From assembly GCF_018919175.1 (NCBI RefSeq), contig NZ_JAHLQL010000001.1:434001-498000 (forward strand): a stretch of DNA of 64,000 nucleotides, given 5' to 3'. Of the stretch, positions 1 through 8,826 are shown one piece after another; the first letter of the stretch is position 1; each line of letters begins with the position of its first letter. Source of the DNA: Clostridium simiarum (GTDB lineage: Bacteria; Bacillota; Clostridia; Clostridiales; Clostridiaceae). The notes beneath the pieces are model-generated. The model did not search any database. It was not told where the DNA came from and worked only from the letters and a program-made list of their open reading frames with translations. Position numbers and translations under genes: made by a program.

Positions 1-1210
1 CACCACAAGGATTAGTAGAATTTAATCTATTATAGGGAGCATTAAATACCCCATCTTCTCCAGCTGGACAAGTATGCCATGCATTAAAGGTATCAGAGAA
101 TTGCGGTGCTGGATCGGCACATTTCCATGCAGATTCATTGAATATATTCCATAATTCTTGTACTTTAACATTTTTGTTTACTCTTGAATCCACTCTACCT
201 TTTAGTTCTATTGTAACATCAGGATTTTTATTTAGAGTACAAACTTTTTCCATAAATTCATCATTTATTCTTACAGAGTTATTGCTGTTTTGGCCAGAAA
301 CTGTTTGGTAAGCCTCTCCTTCAAAATCTGCGTCATAGCCCATCTTTCCTAAAGCTCTTACTTTATCTTCTTCTTTAGCTTTCCAGGACATGAATCCTTC
401 TATTTCAGGGTGATCTATATCAAGACACACCATTTTTGCAGCACGTCTTGTGGTTCCACCAGATTTTATGGCACCTGCATTTCGGTCAAAACCTTTTAGA
501 AAACTCATTAAACCAGAGGAATACCCTCCACCAGATAATTTTTCTCCTTCTGCTCTCAATGCTGAGAAGTTAGTACCTGTACCAGAACCACCTTTAAATA
601 GTTTTGTTTCTGTTACATATTGGTCAGAGATGGAGTGTTCTCCTAAAAGCTTATCTTCAATTGAAACTATAAAGCATGCAGAAGCCTGCGTTCTTGTATA
701 AGAATCAGGAGAGAGAACTACCTTCTGTTTTTTTTCATCGTAATAAAAACTTCCTTGAGGAGATCCTTTTATTCCATAACTTAAAGCAAGACCTGTATTA
801 AACCATTGAGGGGAGTTAGGGGCATACATTTGATTTAATAGACCGTAGACCATTTCATCATAGAAAATTTTAGACTCGTCTTCTGTCTTTATTAGCCCTT
901 CCTCTTTTAAAGCTTCCCTCCAGAAATTTACCATTCTGTGAGCTACCATCTTCATACTTGTTTCAATACCACTTTCATTTGGAACCCCAGCTTTTCTAAA
1001 ATATTTAGAAGCTATTATGTCGCAAGCAGTTTGAGAGTAATGCTCTGGAAACTCTAAGTCTTTCATATCTGTTAATACTTTTCCAGATTTATGATCTGTT
1101 AAAAGCACATCAACCTTTTTCCATTTAAATAAATCATATACGGTCTTTGATTTGTCTTTTTCTAATTCTTTTGTATAATATCTTTTAAAAATATCTCTAA
1201 GTGAATTCAT
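1..1210 (-). CDS. nrdJ: Adenosylcobalamin-dependent (class II) ribonucleotide reductase, N-terminal part
   Basis: Runs off the window start; about 403 N-terminal codons are visible, reading MNSLRDIFKRYYTKE onward. Class II reductases make deoxyribonucleotides using adenosylcobalamin to generate the thiyl radical. Visible family signatures are SPQWFNTGL, FKGGSGTGTNFS, SGGTTRRAAKMV and, at the very edge, the catalytic loop STNPCG. The start at 1210 is preceded by a GGGGTG ribosome site. The gene is divergent from the carbonic anhydrase-like gene and sits behind two NrdR boxes. Dependence on B12 fits the cobalamin operon later in the window. Identity is firm; the C-terminal half, including the Cys pair and zinc tail, is not visible. 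Confidence 0.93.
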   Translation of the reverse strand, partial: MNSLRDIFKRYYTKELEKDKSKTVYDLFKWKKVDVLLTDHKSGKVLTDMKDLEFPEHYSQTACDIIASKYFRKAGVPNESGIETSMKMVAHRMVNFWREALKEEGLIKTEDESKIFYDEMVYGLLNQMYAPNSPQWFNTGLALSYGIKGSPQGSFYYDEKKQKVVLSPDSYTRTQASACFIVSIEDKLLGEHSISDQYVTETKLFKGGSGTGTNFSALRAEGEKLSGGGYSSGLMSFLKGFDRNAGAIKSGGTTRRAAKMVCLDIDHPEIEGFMSWKAKEEDKVRALGKMGYDADFEGEAYQTVSGQNSNNSVRINDEFMEKVCTLNKNPDVTIELKGRVDSRVNKNVKVQELWNIFNESAWKCADPAPQFSDTFNAWHTCPAGEDGVFNAPYNRLNSTNPCG

Positions 1211-1296
1211 TATTTTAAAGCACCCCCAGATAATTATTGATAAAGTCTAAAAATTTTTAATTAACAAACTAAATACACTTTTAACTTTACTGTTGA

Positions 1297-1344
1297 CAAC
1301 TATATATAGTATGTGGTATAGGAAAAACATACTATATATAGTTG
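1297..1344 (-). promoter_or_regulatory. Pair of NrdR boxes upstream of nrdJ
   Basis: An 18-bp arm CAACTATATATAGTATGT (1297-1314) is matched perfectly by its reverse complement at 1327-1344 across a 12-nt spacer. Each arm contains the self-palindromic core ACTATATATAGT (1299-1310 and 1331-1342), matching the NrdR box consensus. The cores are 32 bp apart, about three helical turns, the geometry known for NrdR operators. The inferred role is nucleotide-sensing repression of nrdJ. Confidence 0.85.
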
Positions 1345-1547
1345 ACTCTGTATATTATAAACAATATCTATTTCATAATCAATTTACGTTTTAAATGCTA
1401 AAATCATTTATGGAAGACTATACTAATCATATCTTTATTTTTATTTAAATATCTCTTTATTTTAAATTATTATAAGTGGTTTGTTTTTGTATAATATGCT
1501 AAAATATCTTTTATAATATAGATAATAGCAAGATAGGAGGGTATTTT

Positions 1548-2051
1548 ATGATTATAGGTTTTGATGGTAAGACACCTAATATACATAAAGAGGTTTTTAT
1601 AGCTAGTAGTGCTGACATAATAGGAGATGTTACCTTAGAGAAAGATGTAAACATATGGTTTGGTGCAGTACTTAGAGGGGATGGTATGCCCATATATGTA
1701 GGAGAAGGAACAAACATTCAAGATAATTGCGTTGTACACATTCACAACGAAAAATTTGATGCTTATATAGGTAAGAATGTAACTGTGGGTCATAGTGCTA
1801 TAGTTCATGCTTGTAGGGTAGGGGATAATTGTCTTATAGGTATGGGAGCTATAATACTAGATGGAGCTGAAATAGGAGAGAATACAATTATTGCAGCAGG
1901 AAGTTTGGTTCCGCCTGGAAAGGTTATACCCTCTGGAGTATTATGTATGGGATCTCCAGTTAAAGTTATAAGAGAACTTACAGAGAAAGAAAAACAAGAG
2001 CTTATAGTTTCGGCTAAGAATTATATTGAGCTTTCAAAGAAGTATAAATAG
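1548..2051 (+). CDS. Gamma-carbonic anhydrase-like hexapeptide-repeat protein
   Basis: 167 residues, the usual length for the YrdA/PaaY/CaiE group of left-handed beta-helix proteins. Hexapeptide periodicity is clear (for example IGDVTLEKDVNIWFGAVLRGDG, then GDNCLIGMGAIILDGAEIGENTIIAAGSLV). Metal-ligand histidines are at VVHIHNE and GHSAIVHA, as in gamma-carbonic anhydrases, so a trimeric metal-dependent hydratase or acyl-related role is possible; the true substrate is not known for most members. GGAGGG precedes the ATG. Followed after 14 bp by the Met-sulfoxide reductase gene. Confidence 0.85.
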   Translation: MIIGFDGKTPNIHKEVFIASSADIIGDVTLEKDVNIWFGAVLRGDGMPIYVGEGTNIQDNCVVHIHNEKFDAYIGKNVTVGHSAIVHACRVGDNCLIGMGAIILDGAEIGENTIIAAGSLVPPGKVIPSGVLCMGSPVKVIRELTEKEKQELIVSAKNYIELSKKYK

Positions 2052-2065
2052 GAGATGAATACATA

Positions 2066-2554
2066 GTGATAAAGTTAGATGCAATGAAAAAGATGACTAT
2101 AGAGGAAAAGTATAAATATATGTTGATACTTATAGAAGGTCAACTTAGCTCAGAAAGGAATTTTATAGCTAATCTTTCTAATATAGCTGCTATAATTAAT
2201 GTAGCAGTAGATAAATGTAATTGGGTTGGGTTCTATCTTTATGATGAGGAGAATAATTCTCTAGTACTAGGGCCTTTTCAAGGATTGCCAGCTTGCAATA
2301 GAATAGATATTGGAAAGGGTGTCTGTGGTACAGCCATAAAACATAAGACCCTTCAAAGAATTAATAATGTTCATGAATTTCCTGGACATATAGCTTGTGA
2401 CTCAGCTTCTAATTCTGAAATAGTAATTCCTATAATAAAAGATGGAAAAATTTATGGAGTTTTGGATATGGATAGTCCTGAATTTAATCGATTTTCTGAA
2501 TTAGAGGAAACTTATTTAGAAAAAGCAGTAGAAAAGATAATAAATTATATTTAA
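2066..2554 (+). CDS. msrC: Free methionine-(R)-sulfoxide reductase (GAF domain)
   Basis: 162-residue single GAF-domain protein of the fRMsr family, which reduces free L-methionine-R-sulfoxide and is a cytosolic oxidative-damage repair enzyme. The three family cysteines are visible in LPACNRIDIG, GKGVCGTA and GHIACDSASN; the last is the usual catalytic one. The start is GTG at 2066 with AGGAG about 11 bases upstream; ATG codons farther in would cut into the domain. Probably co-transcribed with the upstream gene. Ends at a strong hairpin shared with the convergent ATPase gene. Confidence 0.9.
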   Translation: MIKLDAMKKMTIEEKYKYMLILIEGQLSSERNFIANLSNIAAIINVAVDKCNWVGFYLYDEENNSLVLGPFQGLPACNRIDIGKGVCGTAIKHKTLQRINNVHEFPGHIACDSASNSEIVIPIIKDGKIYGVLDMDSPEFNRFSELEETYLEKAVEKIINYI

Positions 2555-2576
2555 AAAAGGGCCAAAGGCCCTTTTC
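2553..2576. terminator. Bidirectional intrinsic terminator
   Basis: Stem GGGCC (2559-2563), loop AAA, GGCCC (2567-2571), flanked by six A on the left and four T on the right. It lies between the converging msrC and ATPase genes and can work both ways. Confidence 0.85.
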
Positions 2577-5198
2577 TTATGCTGATTTTTTCTTCATTCT
2601 TATGAATATCTTGGCAATTTCATTTAGTACTAATGGTATTATGGATAATATACCAACAAATAACCAGTCAGACATATTAAGATCATATACATCAAATACT
2701 CCTGCCAAGAAAGGAACTGTTATTATTATATCTTGTAAGAATATACCTGCAATTATAGATAATATTAAGTACTTATTTGTAAATAACCCTATTTGGAATA
2801 TAGATTTTTCTGGATGTCTCATATTAAGTGAATGGAATAATTGAGATACACTTAATACAACAAAAGCCATAGTTTGAGCATGTTGAAGAGTATCATATTT
2901 AGCTTCACCATACTTGAAGGCAAATAGGGTTAGTGCACCTATTAATAAACCATTTAAAACCAAGAATACTCCAGTACCACCAGCAAATAAGCTTTCTTTT
3001 GGGTCTCTTGGTGGATTATCCATTACATTTTTATCCCCAGGGTCTACACCTAAAGATAAAGCAGGTAAGGTATCTGTAATAAGGTTTACCCACAATATGT
3101 GTATTGGCTTTAAAGGGGTATCCCAACTTAATAATATAGCAATAAATAAGGCGATTATTTCTCCTAGGTTACAGGATAATAAGAATATTATAGATTTTTT
3201 AATATTGTTATAAATATTTCTACCTTCTTCAATAGCTGATACTATGGTAGAGAAATTGTCATCAGTAAGGATCATATCAGAAGCGCCCTTAGCAACGTCA
3301 GTACCTGTAACACCCATAGCTACACCTATATCTGCTATTTTCAATGAAGGAGCATCATTAACTCCATCACCAGTCATTGAAACTACATTTCCCTTGGACT
3401 TAAATGCTTTAACTATATTAACTTTGTGTTCAGGTGAAACTCTTGCAAAGACTCTATAGTTATCTATTTTGGCATTTAATTCTTCTTGAGATAACTTATC
3501 TAAATCAGCTCCTGAAATAGCCTGATTAGGATCATCGGAAATACCTAATTCCTTAGCTATGGCAAAGGCTGTGTTTTTATGGTCTCCAGTTATCATTATA
3601 GTTTTTATACCGGATTTTTTACAAGTAGCTATAGAGTCTTTTACTTCTAATCTTGGAGGATCTATCATTCCTACAAGACCTATGAATATTAAATCTGACT
3701 CTAGGCTATCTAAGGAAATATTATTATCTGGAATAATTTTATAAGCAGCGCCTAGTACTCTTAAAGCATCATCTGACATAGAGTTTGAAGCATCCATTAT
3801 TTGAGCTTTTATATCATCAGTAAGATCTTTTATTTCACCATTTATATAAGCTTTGGTACTTATTTTTAATAGATTATCTATAGCACCCTTTGTAAACACA
3901 TAATTTTCTTTATTATAGCTGTTTACAGTAGTCATAAGCTTTCTGTCAGAATCAAAAGGAAGCTCATTTATTCTTTTGTATGTAACATCCGCTTCTTCTT
4001 TTAAAGTGCCCACATTAGCACCAGCTTCTAAAAGTGCTATTTCTGTAGGATCTCCAGTATTGGAGTCTTTAGAATAAGTAGCATCATTACATAAAACTAA
4101 GTTGTCAATTAATAATCTGTCGGAAGATTTATTTATATCTAATTGATCTATAGTTTTTAGTCCTTCTAAAGTAAATACTTTAGTTACAGTCATCTTATTT
4201 TGCGTTAATGTACCTGTCTTGTCAGAACATATAATATTAACTGAACCTAGAGTTTCTACTGCAGGTAGCTTTCTTATTATGGCATTTTCTTTTATCATCC
4301 TTTGTACACCCATAGCAAGAACTATAGCAACTATAGCTGGAAGACCTTCAGGTATAGCAGCTACTGCAAGGCTAATTGCTGTAAGTAGCATTTCAAAAGG
4401 ATCTCTTTTTTGTATTACAGATATTAAAAACATAAGTCCACAGATTATAAGTGCTCCTATTCCTAATATCTTTCCAAGCTCTGCTAGTCTTTTTTGAAGA
4501 GGGGTCATTTCATTTCCTTCTTCATTTAGCATCTTAGCTATTTTACCTATTTCAGTATTCATACCTGTAGCTACAGCTACACCAGTACCTCTTCCATAGG
4601 TTACTAGGGTAGAGGAGAAGGTCATATTTCTTTGATCTCCTAAAGCTGTATCAGAGCTTTCAAAAGTTAATCTAGAATCCTTATCCACAGGAACAGATTC
4701 ACCAGTTAGAGCAGATTCCTCTATTTTCATATTAGCTGTTTCTATAAGTCTTAAATCTGCTGGTATATACCTACCTGCATCTAGAATTATTATGTCACCA
4801 GGAACAACCTCCTCTGAAGGTATTTCTTTTGGTGAGCCATCTCTTTTAACTATAGCTTTTGGAGTGGAGAGCTTTTTTAAAGCCTCTAGAGCTTTTTCAG
4901 CTTTTGATTCCTGAACAGTACCTACAATGGCGTTAATAAATATAACTAATAAGATTATTACGGAATCGCTTAATTCCCCCATTATACCGGATACTATTGC
5001 AGCAGCTAAAAGTATAAATATCATAGGATCTTTAAGCTGAGAGAAAAATATTTGTATTCCAGTTTTTTTTGCCTTAGAAGCTAATTTGTTTTCACCGTAT
5101 TTTTCTAAACGGTTTTTAGCTTCTTCTGATGATAGACCTTTTTCTGGGTCTACATTTAATTCTTGAAGTGTTTCTTCAATAGATTTTTTAAACCACAT
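2577..5198 (-). CDS. Cation-transporting P-type ATPase, Ca2+/Mn2+ type (IIA)
   Basis: 873 residues, full length for bacterial SERCA/PMR1-like pumps. Motifs in order: N-terminal cation-ATPase domain; TGES (about residue 166, actuator); PEGLPA in M4 (about 283); phosphorylation site CSDKTGTLT (about 327); hinge TGDGVNDAP (about 611); and the M6 metal motif NLITDTLPALSLG (about 704) with the Asn and Asp expected for Ca2+ or Mn2+ coordination. Four hydrophobic helices follow at the C-terminus. Database-style annotation would be calcium ATPase, but the leader holds a yybP-ykoY Mn2+ riboswitch, as for the Mn2+-efflux pump YoaB of Lactococcus, so export of Mn2+ is the better guess. Monocistronic. 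Confidence 0.92.
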   Translation of the reverse strand: MWFKKSIEETLQELNVDPEKGLSSEEAKNRLEKYGENKLASKAKKTGIQIFFSQLKDPMIFILLAAAIVSGIMGELSDSVIILLVIFINAIVGTVQESKAEKALEALKKLSTPKAIVKRDGSPKEIPSEEVVPGDIIILDAGRYIPADLRLIETANMKIEESALTGESVPVDKDSRLTFESSDTALGDQRNMTFSSTLVTYGRGTGVAVATGMNTEIGKIAKMLNEEGNEMTPLQKRLAELGKILGIGALIICGLMFLISVIQKRDPFEMLLTAISLAVAAIPEGLPAIVAIVLAMGVQRMIKENAIIRKLPAVETLGSVNIICSDKTGTLTQNKMTVTKVFTLEGLKTIDQLDINKSSDRLLIDNLVLCNDATYSKDSNTGDPTEIALLEAGANVGTLKEEADVTYKRINELPFDSDRKLMTTVNSYNKENYVFTKGAIDNLLKISTKAYINGEIKDLTDDIKAQIMDASNSMSDDALRVLGAAYKIIPDNNISLDSLESDLIFIGLVGMIDPPRLEVKDSIATCKKSGIKTIMITGDHKNTAFAIAKELGISDDPNQAISGADLDKLSQEELNAKIDNYRVFARVSPEHKVNIVKAFKSKGNVVSMTGDGVNDAPSLKIADIGVAMGVTGTDVAKGASDMILTDDNFSTIVSAIEEGRNIYNNIKKSIIFLLSCNLGEIIALFIAILLSWDTPLKPIHILWVNLITDTLPALSLGVDPGDKNVMDNPPRDPKESLFAGGTGVFLVLNGLLIGALTLFAFKYGEAKYDTLQHAQTMAFVVLSVSQLFHSLNMRHPEKSIFQIGLFTNKYLILSIIAGIFLQDIIITVPFLAGVFDVYDLNMSDWLFVGILSIIPLVLNEIAKIFIRMKKKSA

Positions 5199-5344
5199 GA
5201 ATTATTGATCCCCTTTCTTAAAAACTTAAATTTATTTGATATAAAAGCATCTTATAGCTAGTATAACCTAATGTTAATTTAAATAATATAATAACGAAAA
5301 AGTTAAATTAATTTTTATCTTCATAAAAATATTCTGATTAAATA

Positions 5345-5386
5345 CTAAAAAAGACTTATGTATAACTAGTGTTATACATAAGTCTT
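5345..5386 (-). terminator. Riboswitch-associated intrinsic terminator
   Basis: Perfect 16-bp stem AAGACTTATGTATAAC (5351-5366) with a TAGT loop and its complement at 5371-5386. On the minus strand it is followed by a run of six T (5352-5347). It sits between the Mn2+ aptamer and the ATPase start, so it is the likely expression platform: read through when Mn2+ is bound, terminating when not. Confidence 0.82.
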
Positions 5387-5397
5387 ACTATTTAATA

Positions 5398-5472
5398 CAA
5401 AACCAGATGATAAACATCGGTTGTTGGCTTTGCAACAGGATAAACCTGCAAGCTACTCCCTTATGATAAAAA
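5398..5472 (-). ncRNA. yybP-ykoY (Mn2+-sensing) riboswitch aptamer
   Basis: Read on the minus strand the segment starts AAGGGAGTAGC, the conserved 5' element of yybP-ykoY. A short CAGG-TTTA-TCCTG hairpin follows, then the conserved GCCAACA segment and a closing hairpin (AACCGATG...CATCTGGTT). It lies 200 bases upstream of the P-type ATPase, a known target class, and is followed by a terminator. Mn2+ sensing is established for the family; ligand and ON behaviour here are inferred. Confidence 0.82.
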
Positions 5473-5680
5473 ATATTAACTTTTAATAATTAGATTATAC
5501 TTAAAATAGTAGATTATGTCAACAAGCCTTTTCTATGGAGGGAAAAGTAAATGTACACAGTTATTTTATTATTTGTTATAATGTAAATGATTATAATAAA
5601 AATATATAGTATAATTATAATTATAAAAAATTACTTTAAGTAAAGAGAGATAAAATAATTTAAACAAAGGAGTGGAATCC

Positions 5681-6103
5681 TTGGAGATAGGAAGAATCAG
5701 TAAAAGTCCATCTGTTACTTCAGATAGAAAAAAGGTTGAAAGTAGGAAAGACTTTTCTCAAAGCTTTAGTTTTGCAAGAGAAAGAAGATCAGAAGAGGAA
5801 CTAAAAAAATTATTAGAAGACATAAAAAAGAAGGGCAATAGACTTATTATAACTAAGTGTTATGGAGATGTAAGAGCCTATAAAAATCTTATTAAAGAAT
5901 ATTTAGAAGCTGTCATGGGATATATGTATAAAATAAAAAAAGACATAAGTTTTTGGCAAACTCAATACTTTATTACGGTAGAGACTATAGATAAAAAATT
6001 AGAAGAGTTAACAGAGCTTTTATTACAAGAAGAAAAGGAAAATTTAGATATTGCAGCTACTATTGATGAAATTCAGGGCTTAGTTTTGGATATATATAAA
6101 TAA
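5681..6103 (+). CDS. yaaR: YaaR family protein (DUF327)
   Basis: About 140 residues, alpha-helical and charged, with the DUF327 core (RLIITKCYGDVRAYKNLIKEYLEAVMGYMYKIKK...FWQTQYFITVETIDKKL). YaaR proteins are widespread in Firmicutes and their function is not established. A GTG at 5672 could start it, but it overlaps the AAAGGAG ribosome site (5666-5672). The TTG at 5681 has ideal spacing of 8 bases and gives MEIGRISKSPS, so I prefer it. Single gene, convergent with nadE. Confidence 0.82.
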   Translation: MEIGRISKSPSVTSDRKKVESRKDFSQSFSFARERRSEEELKKLLEDIKKKGNRLIITKCYGDVRAYKNLIKEYLEAVMGYMYKIKKDISFWQTQYFITVETIDKKLEELTELLLQEEKENLDIAATIDEIQGLVLDIYK

Positions 6104-6125
6104 AAGACCATATTCTGGTCTTTTA
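6101..6125. terminator. Bidirectional intrinsic terminator
   Basis: TAAAAGACCA (6101-6110), loop TATTC, TGGTCTTTTA (6116-6125); the A and T runs serve both strands. It separates the converging yaaR and nadE and begins in the yaaR stop codon. Confidence 0.8.
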
Positions 6126-6138
6126 TTTATACTTTGTT

Positions 6139-8046
6139 TTAAATCATCCAACTATTAAAACTTGCATCAGAAGGCATCCTAAGGTCTCCACGTGGGGAGA
6201 GACTTATGGTTCCAACCTTAGGGCCATCAGGTAAGGCAGAGCGTTTAAATTGTTGAGTAAAGAATCTTTTTATAAATTTATCTAACCATAATTTTATGGT
6301 TTCCTCAGTATAACAATCCTTAAAAGCTTCCTTTGCTAAAAATAGTATTTTGGAAGGGGTAGCACCTTGTCTTATGAAATGATATAAGAAGAAATCATGA
6401 AGCTCATAAGGGCCTACAACATCTTCCGTCTTTTGAACTATATTACCATCTTTATCTTTTGGAAGTAATTCAGGGCTTACAGGAGTTTCTAATATATCTA
6501 TTAAAGTATCAGATATTTCTTTAGCTACCTCAAAGTCTGCAACATATCTTACTAAATATCTTACCAGGGTTTTAGGTATAGAACAGTTTACAGAGTACAT
6601 AGACATATGATCCCCATTATAGGTACACCATCCAAGAGCCAGTTCTGATAAGTCTCCTGTACCTATTAATAGTCCACCTTCTTTATTAGCAATATCCATT
6701 AAGATTTGAGTTCTTTCTCTAGCTTGAACATTTTCGTAAGTAACATCATGAATGTTAGTTTCATGACCAATATCTTTAAAGTGTTGCAAACATGCTGGTA
6801 CTATATTTATTTCTCTTAGATCTGTACCTAGGTGGTTGCATAAATCTAGTGCATTGTTATAAGTTCTATCAGTGGTTCCAAAGCCCGGCATGGTTATTGT
6901 AATTATATTTTTTTTGGGGATCTTCAGTAAATCAAAGGTTTTAATAATAACTAATAATGCTAAAGTAGAATCTAATCCTCCTGAAATCCCTACTACTGCT
7001 TTCTTTAAACCAGTATGCTCTAATCTTTTAGCCAAAGCAGAGGCTTGAATATTAAATATTTCCTTACACCTTTCTTCTCTTTCTGCTTCATTACTAGGAA
7101 CAAAAGGATGTTTTGCTACATATCTATCAAATACTCCGTAGGATAAATCCTCAAAATTAAAATTAACTTCTCTTAGTTTAACTTCTTTAAAGTAGGGATT
7201 TTTCTTAAAGCTAGTGTTTTTTAATCTCTCATTTTCTAGTCTATCAATATCTATTATAGAAGAAATTATTTCATTATCCCTTTGAAACCTATGGTTTTCT
7301 TTTAATAAATTACCATTTTCCGCAATTAAAAGATGTCCGCTAAATAATAAATCTGTAGTAGATTCATGAACACCACTAGAGGAATATATGTAAGAACATA
7401 GGCTTCTAGCACTTTGAGATAATACTAAATCTTTTCTATAGTTATATTTACTTACTAGTTCATTAGAGGCAGATAGATTGCATATTATGTTAGCACCAGC
7501 TAATGAAAGATAAGAACTTGGAGGTATACCTACCCAAAGGTCTTCGCAGATTTCAAAGGCTACTTTATATGTACCGTCACTAAATATTATATCTGTACCA
7601 AAAGGAATAGAGCATTGAAATTTTAAATCAACATACTCATTTATTATATTTAATCCTTCAGAAAACCACCTTTTTTCATAGAATTCACTATAATTTGGAA
7701 TATAGCTTTTAGGAATTATGCCAAGTATCTTTCCATTTAAAATTATATAAGCACAGTTGAAAAGCTGGCTGTCATAATAAAGAGGAGCGCCTACAGCAAT
7801 TAGTATATCTTTTCCTTTACTATAATTACATAAATCATTTATGGCATCTTCTGATTTATCCAGTAATTGTTTTTGCAGAAAAAGGTCGCTACAAGTATAG
7901 GAAGTAATAGAAAGTTCCGGAAAAACAAGAATCTTACATTTATCTTCCAGAGCTTTATTTATACAGATTTTGATATTTTCTAAATTAAAGTTCACATCAG
8001 AAACCTTGGTTACAGGACAAGCAGATCCAATTCTTATGAAATTCAT
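6139..8046 (-). CDS. nadE: Glutamine-dependent NAD+ synthetase
   Basis: 635 residues, the two-domain form. The N-terminal nitrilase-type glutaminase carries the Glu-Lys-Cys triad: Glu in FPELSIT (about 43), Lys in IPKSYIP (about 111), Cys in FEICEDLW (about 165). The C-terminal synthetase has the ATP pyrophosphatase loop GISGGLDST (about 355). It amidates nicotinic acid adenine dinucleotide to NAD+ in the cytosol using glutamine-derived ammonia. Single gene, starting at an ATG preceded by GAGGTGATAAT on the coding strand. Confidence 0.95.
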   Translation of the reverse strand: MNFIRIGSACPVTKVSDVNFNLENIKICINKALEDKCKILVFPELSITSYTCSDLFLQKQLLDKSEDAINDLCNYSKGKDILIAVGAPLYYDSQLFNCAYIILNGKILGIIPKSYIPNYSEFYEKRWFSEGLNIINEYVDLKFQCSIPFGTDIIFSDGTYKVAFEICEDLWVGIPPSSYLSLAGANIICNLSASNELVSKYNYRKDLVLSQSARSLCSYIYSSSGVHESTTDLLFSGHLLIAENGNLLKENHRFQRDNEIISSIIDIDRLENERLKNTSFKKNPYFKEVKLREVNFNFEDLSYGVFDRYVAKHPFVPSNEAEREERCKEIFNIQASALAKRLEHTGLKKAVVGISGGLDSTLALLVIIKTFDLLKIPKKNIITITMPGFGTTDRTYNNALDLCNHLGTDLREINIVPACLQHFKDIGHETNIHDVTYENVQARERTQILMDIANKEGGLLIGTGDLSELALGWCTYNGDHMSMYSVNCSIPKTLVRYLVRYVADFEVAKEISDTLIDILETPVSPELLPKDKDGNIVQKTEDVVGPYELHDFFLYHFIRQGATPSKILFLAKEAFKDCYTEETIKLWLDKFIKRFFTQQFKRSALPDGPKVGTISLSPRGDLRMPSDASFNSWMI

Positions 8047-8365
8047 ATTATCACCTCAATATAATATTATCATCTTTAACCATTAGAGGTTAAAAATAAA
8101 TCTAAAAAATTCATTAACTAAGTTAATATTCTATTATTATTATATACGTACTATTAATATTATATAGATAAATTGTGAAAATCAATGAAAAACAAAGAAA
8201 AAATAAAAGGAATGAGATAAACGGTATAAAATATCACTTAAAGCGATCTAAAACAACTTTTAAAAATGTTATATATAGTGTATAATAAAATTATAGGTTA
8301 AATAAACTATAATCGTGGCAGTAATTTGAATACTATTATATAATAAAATTGAGGAGGGGATGAGG
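8047..8365. other. Divergent intergenic region between nadE and nfeD
   Basis: Very A+T-rich spacer of about 320 bp carrying the promoters of both divergent units. A TATAAT at 8281-8286 is a possible -10 element for nfeD but has no convincing -35. No RNA element or ORF recognised. Confidence 0.5.
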
Positions 8366-8797
8366 ATGACAGATATTATTGTATGGATAATTATATCCGC
8401 TGTGGCTTTAGTGGCTGATTTAGTGACAAGCAGTTTGCTATTTGTTTGGTTTACAGTAGCAGGTGTAGTGGCCATTTTAGCTGCAATGATAGGATTTAGT
8501 ATAGGTATTCAAGTTATACTATTCCTAACAATAAGTATTTTACTAATTATTACTGTATACCCAATGATAAAAAACAAGACTAAGCTAAATAACATGCCAA
8601 AGGTATCCATGGATAATAAGTATTTAGGAAAAGAATTTTTAGCAGAGAAGGAGATAATAGAAGAAGAGCAGATGAAAATTGAAGGAATTTACTGGGCTGT
8701 TAAAAATATAGGAGATAAAAAGATAGGAAAGGAGGAAAAGTTTAAAATAGAAGGTATTGAAGGTAATAAAATGCTTGTAAAGTCTGTAGAACAATAA
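8366..8797 (+). CDS. NfeD family membrane protein
   Basis: About 143 residues: two to three hydrophobic segments in the first 75 residues, then a short soluble beta-rich C-terminal (OB-fold-like) domain ending in MLVKSVEQ. This is the truncated NfeD class lacking the ClpP-like protease domain. NfeD proteins act with SPFH/stomatin proteins in membrane microdomains, and the next gene is exactly that partner. The ATG at 8366 is preferred over 8360 because GAGGAGGGG lies directly against the latter. Confidence 0.85.
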   Translation: MTDIIVWIIISAVALVADLVTSSLLFVWFTVAGVVAILAAMIGFSIGIQVILFLTISILLIITVYPMIKNKTKLNNMPKVSMDNKYLGKEFLAEKEIIEEEQMKIEGIYWAVKNIGDKKIGKEEKFKIEGIEGNKMLVKSVEQ

Positions 8798-8826
8798 GAT
8801 TTAGATATTATTAAGGAGGGAATTAA

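Noticed and set aside
5398..5472. T-box or tRNA-like element
   Set aside because: No T-box bulge sequence or cloverleaf; the GGGAGTAGC and GCCAACA blocks fit yybP-ykoY.
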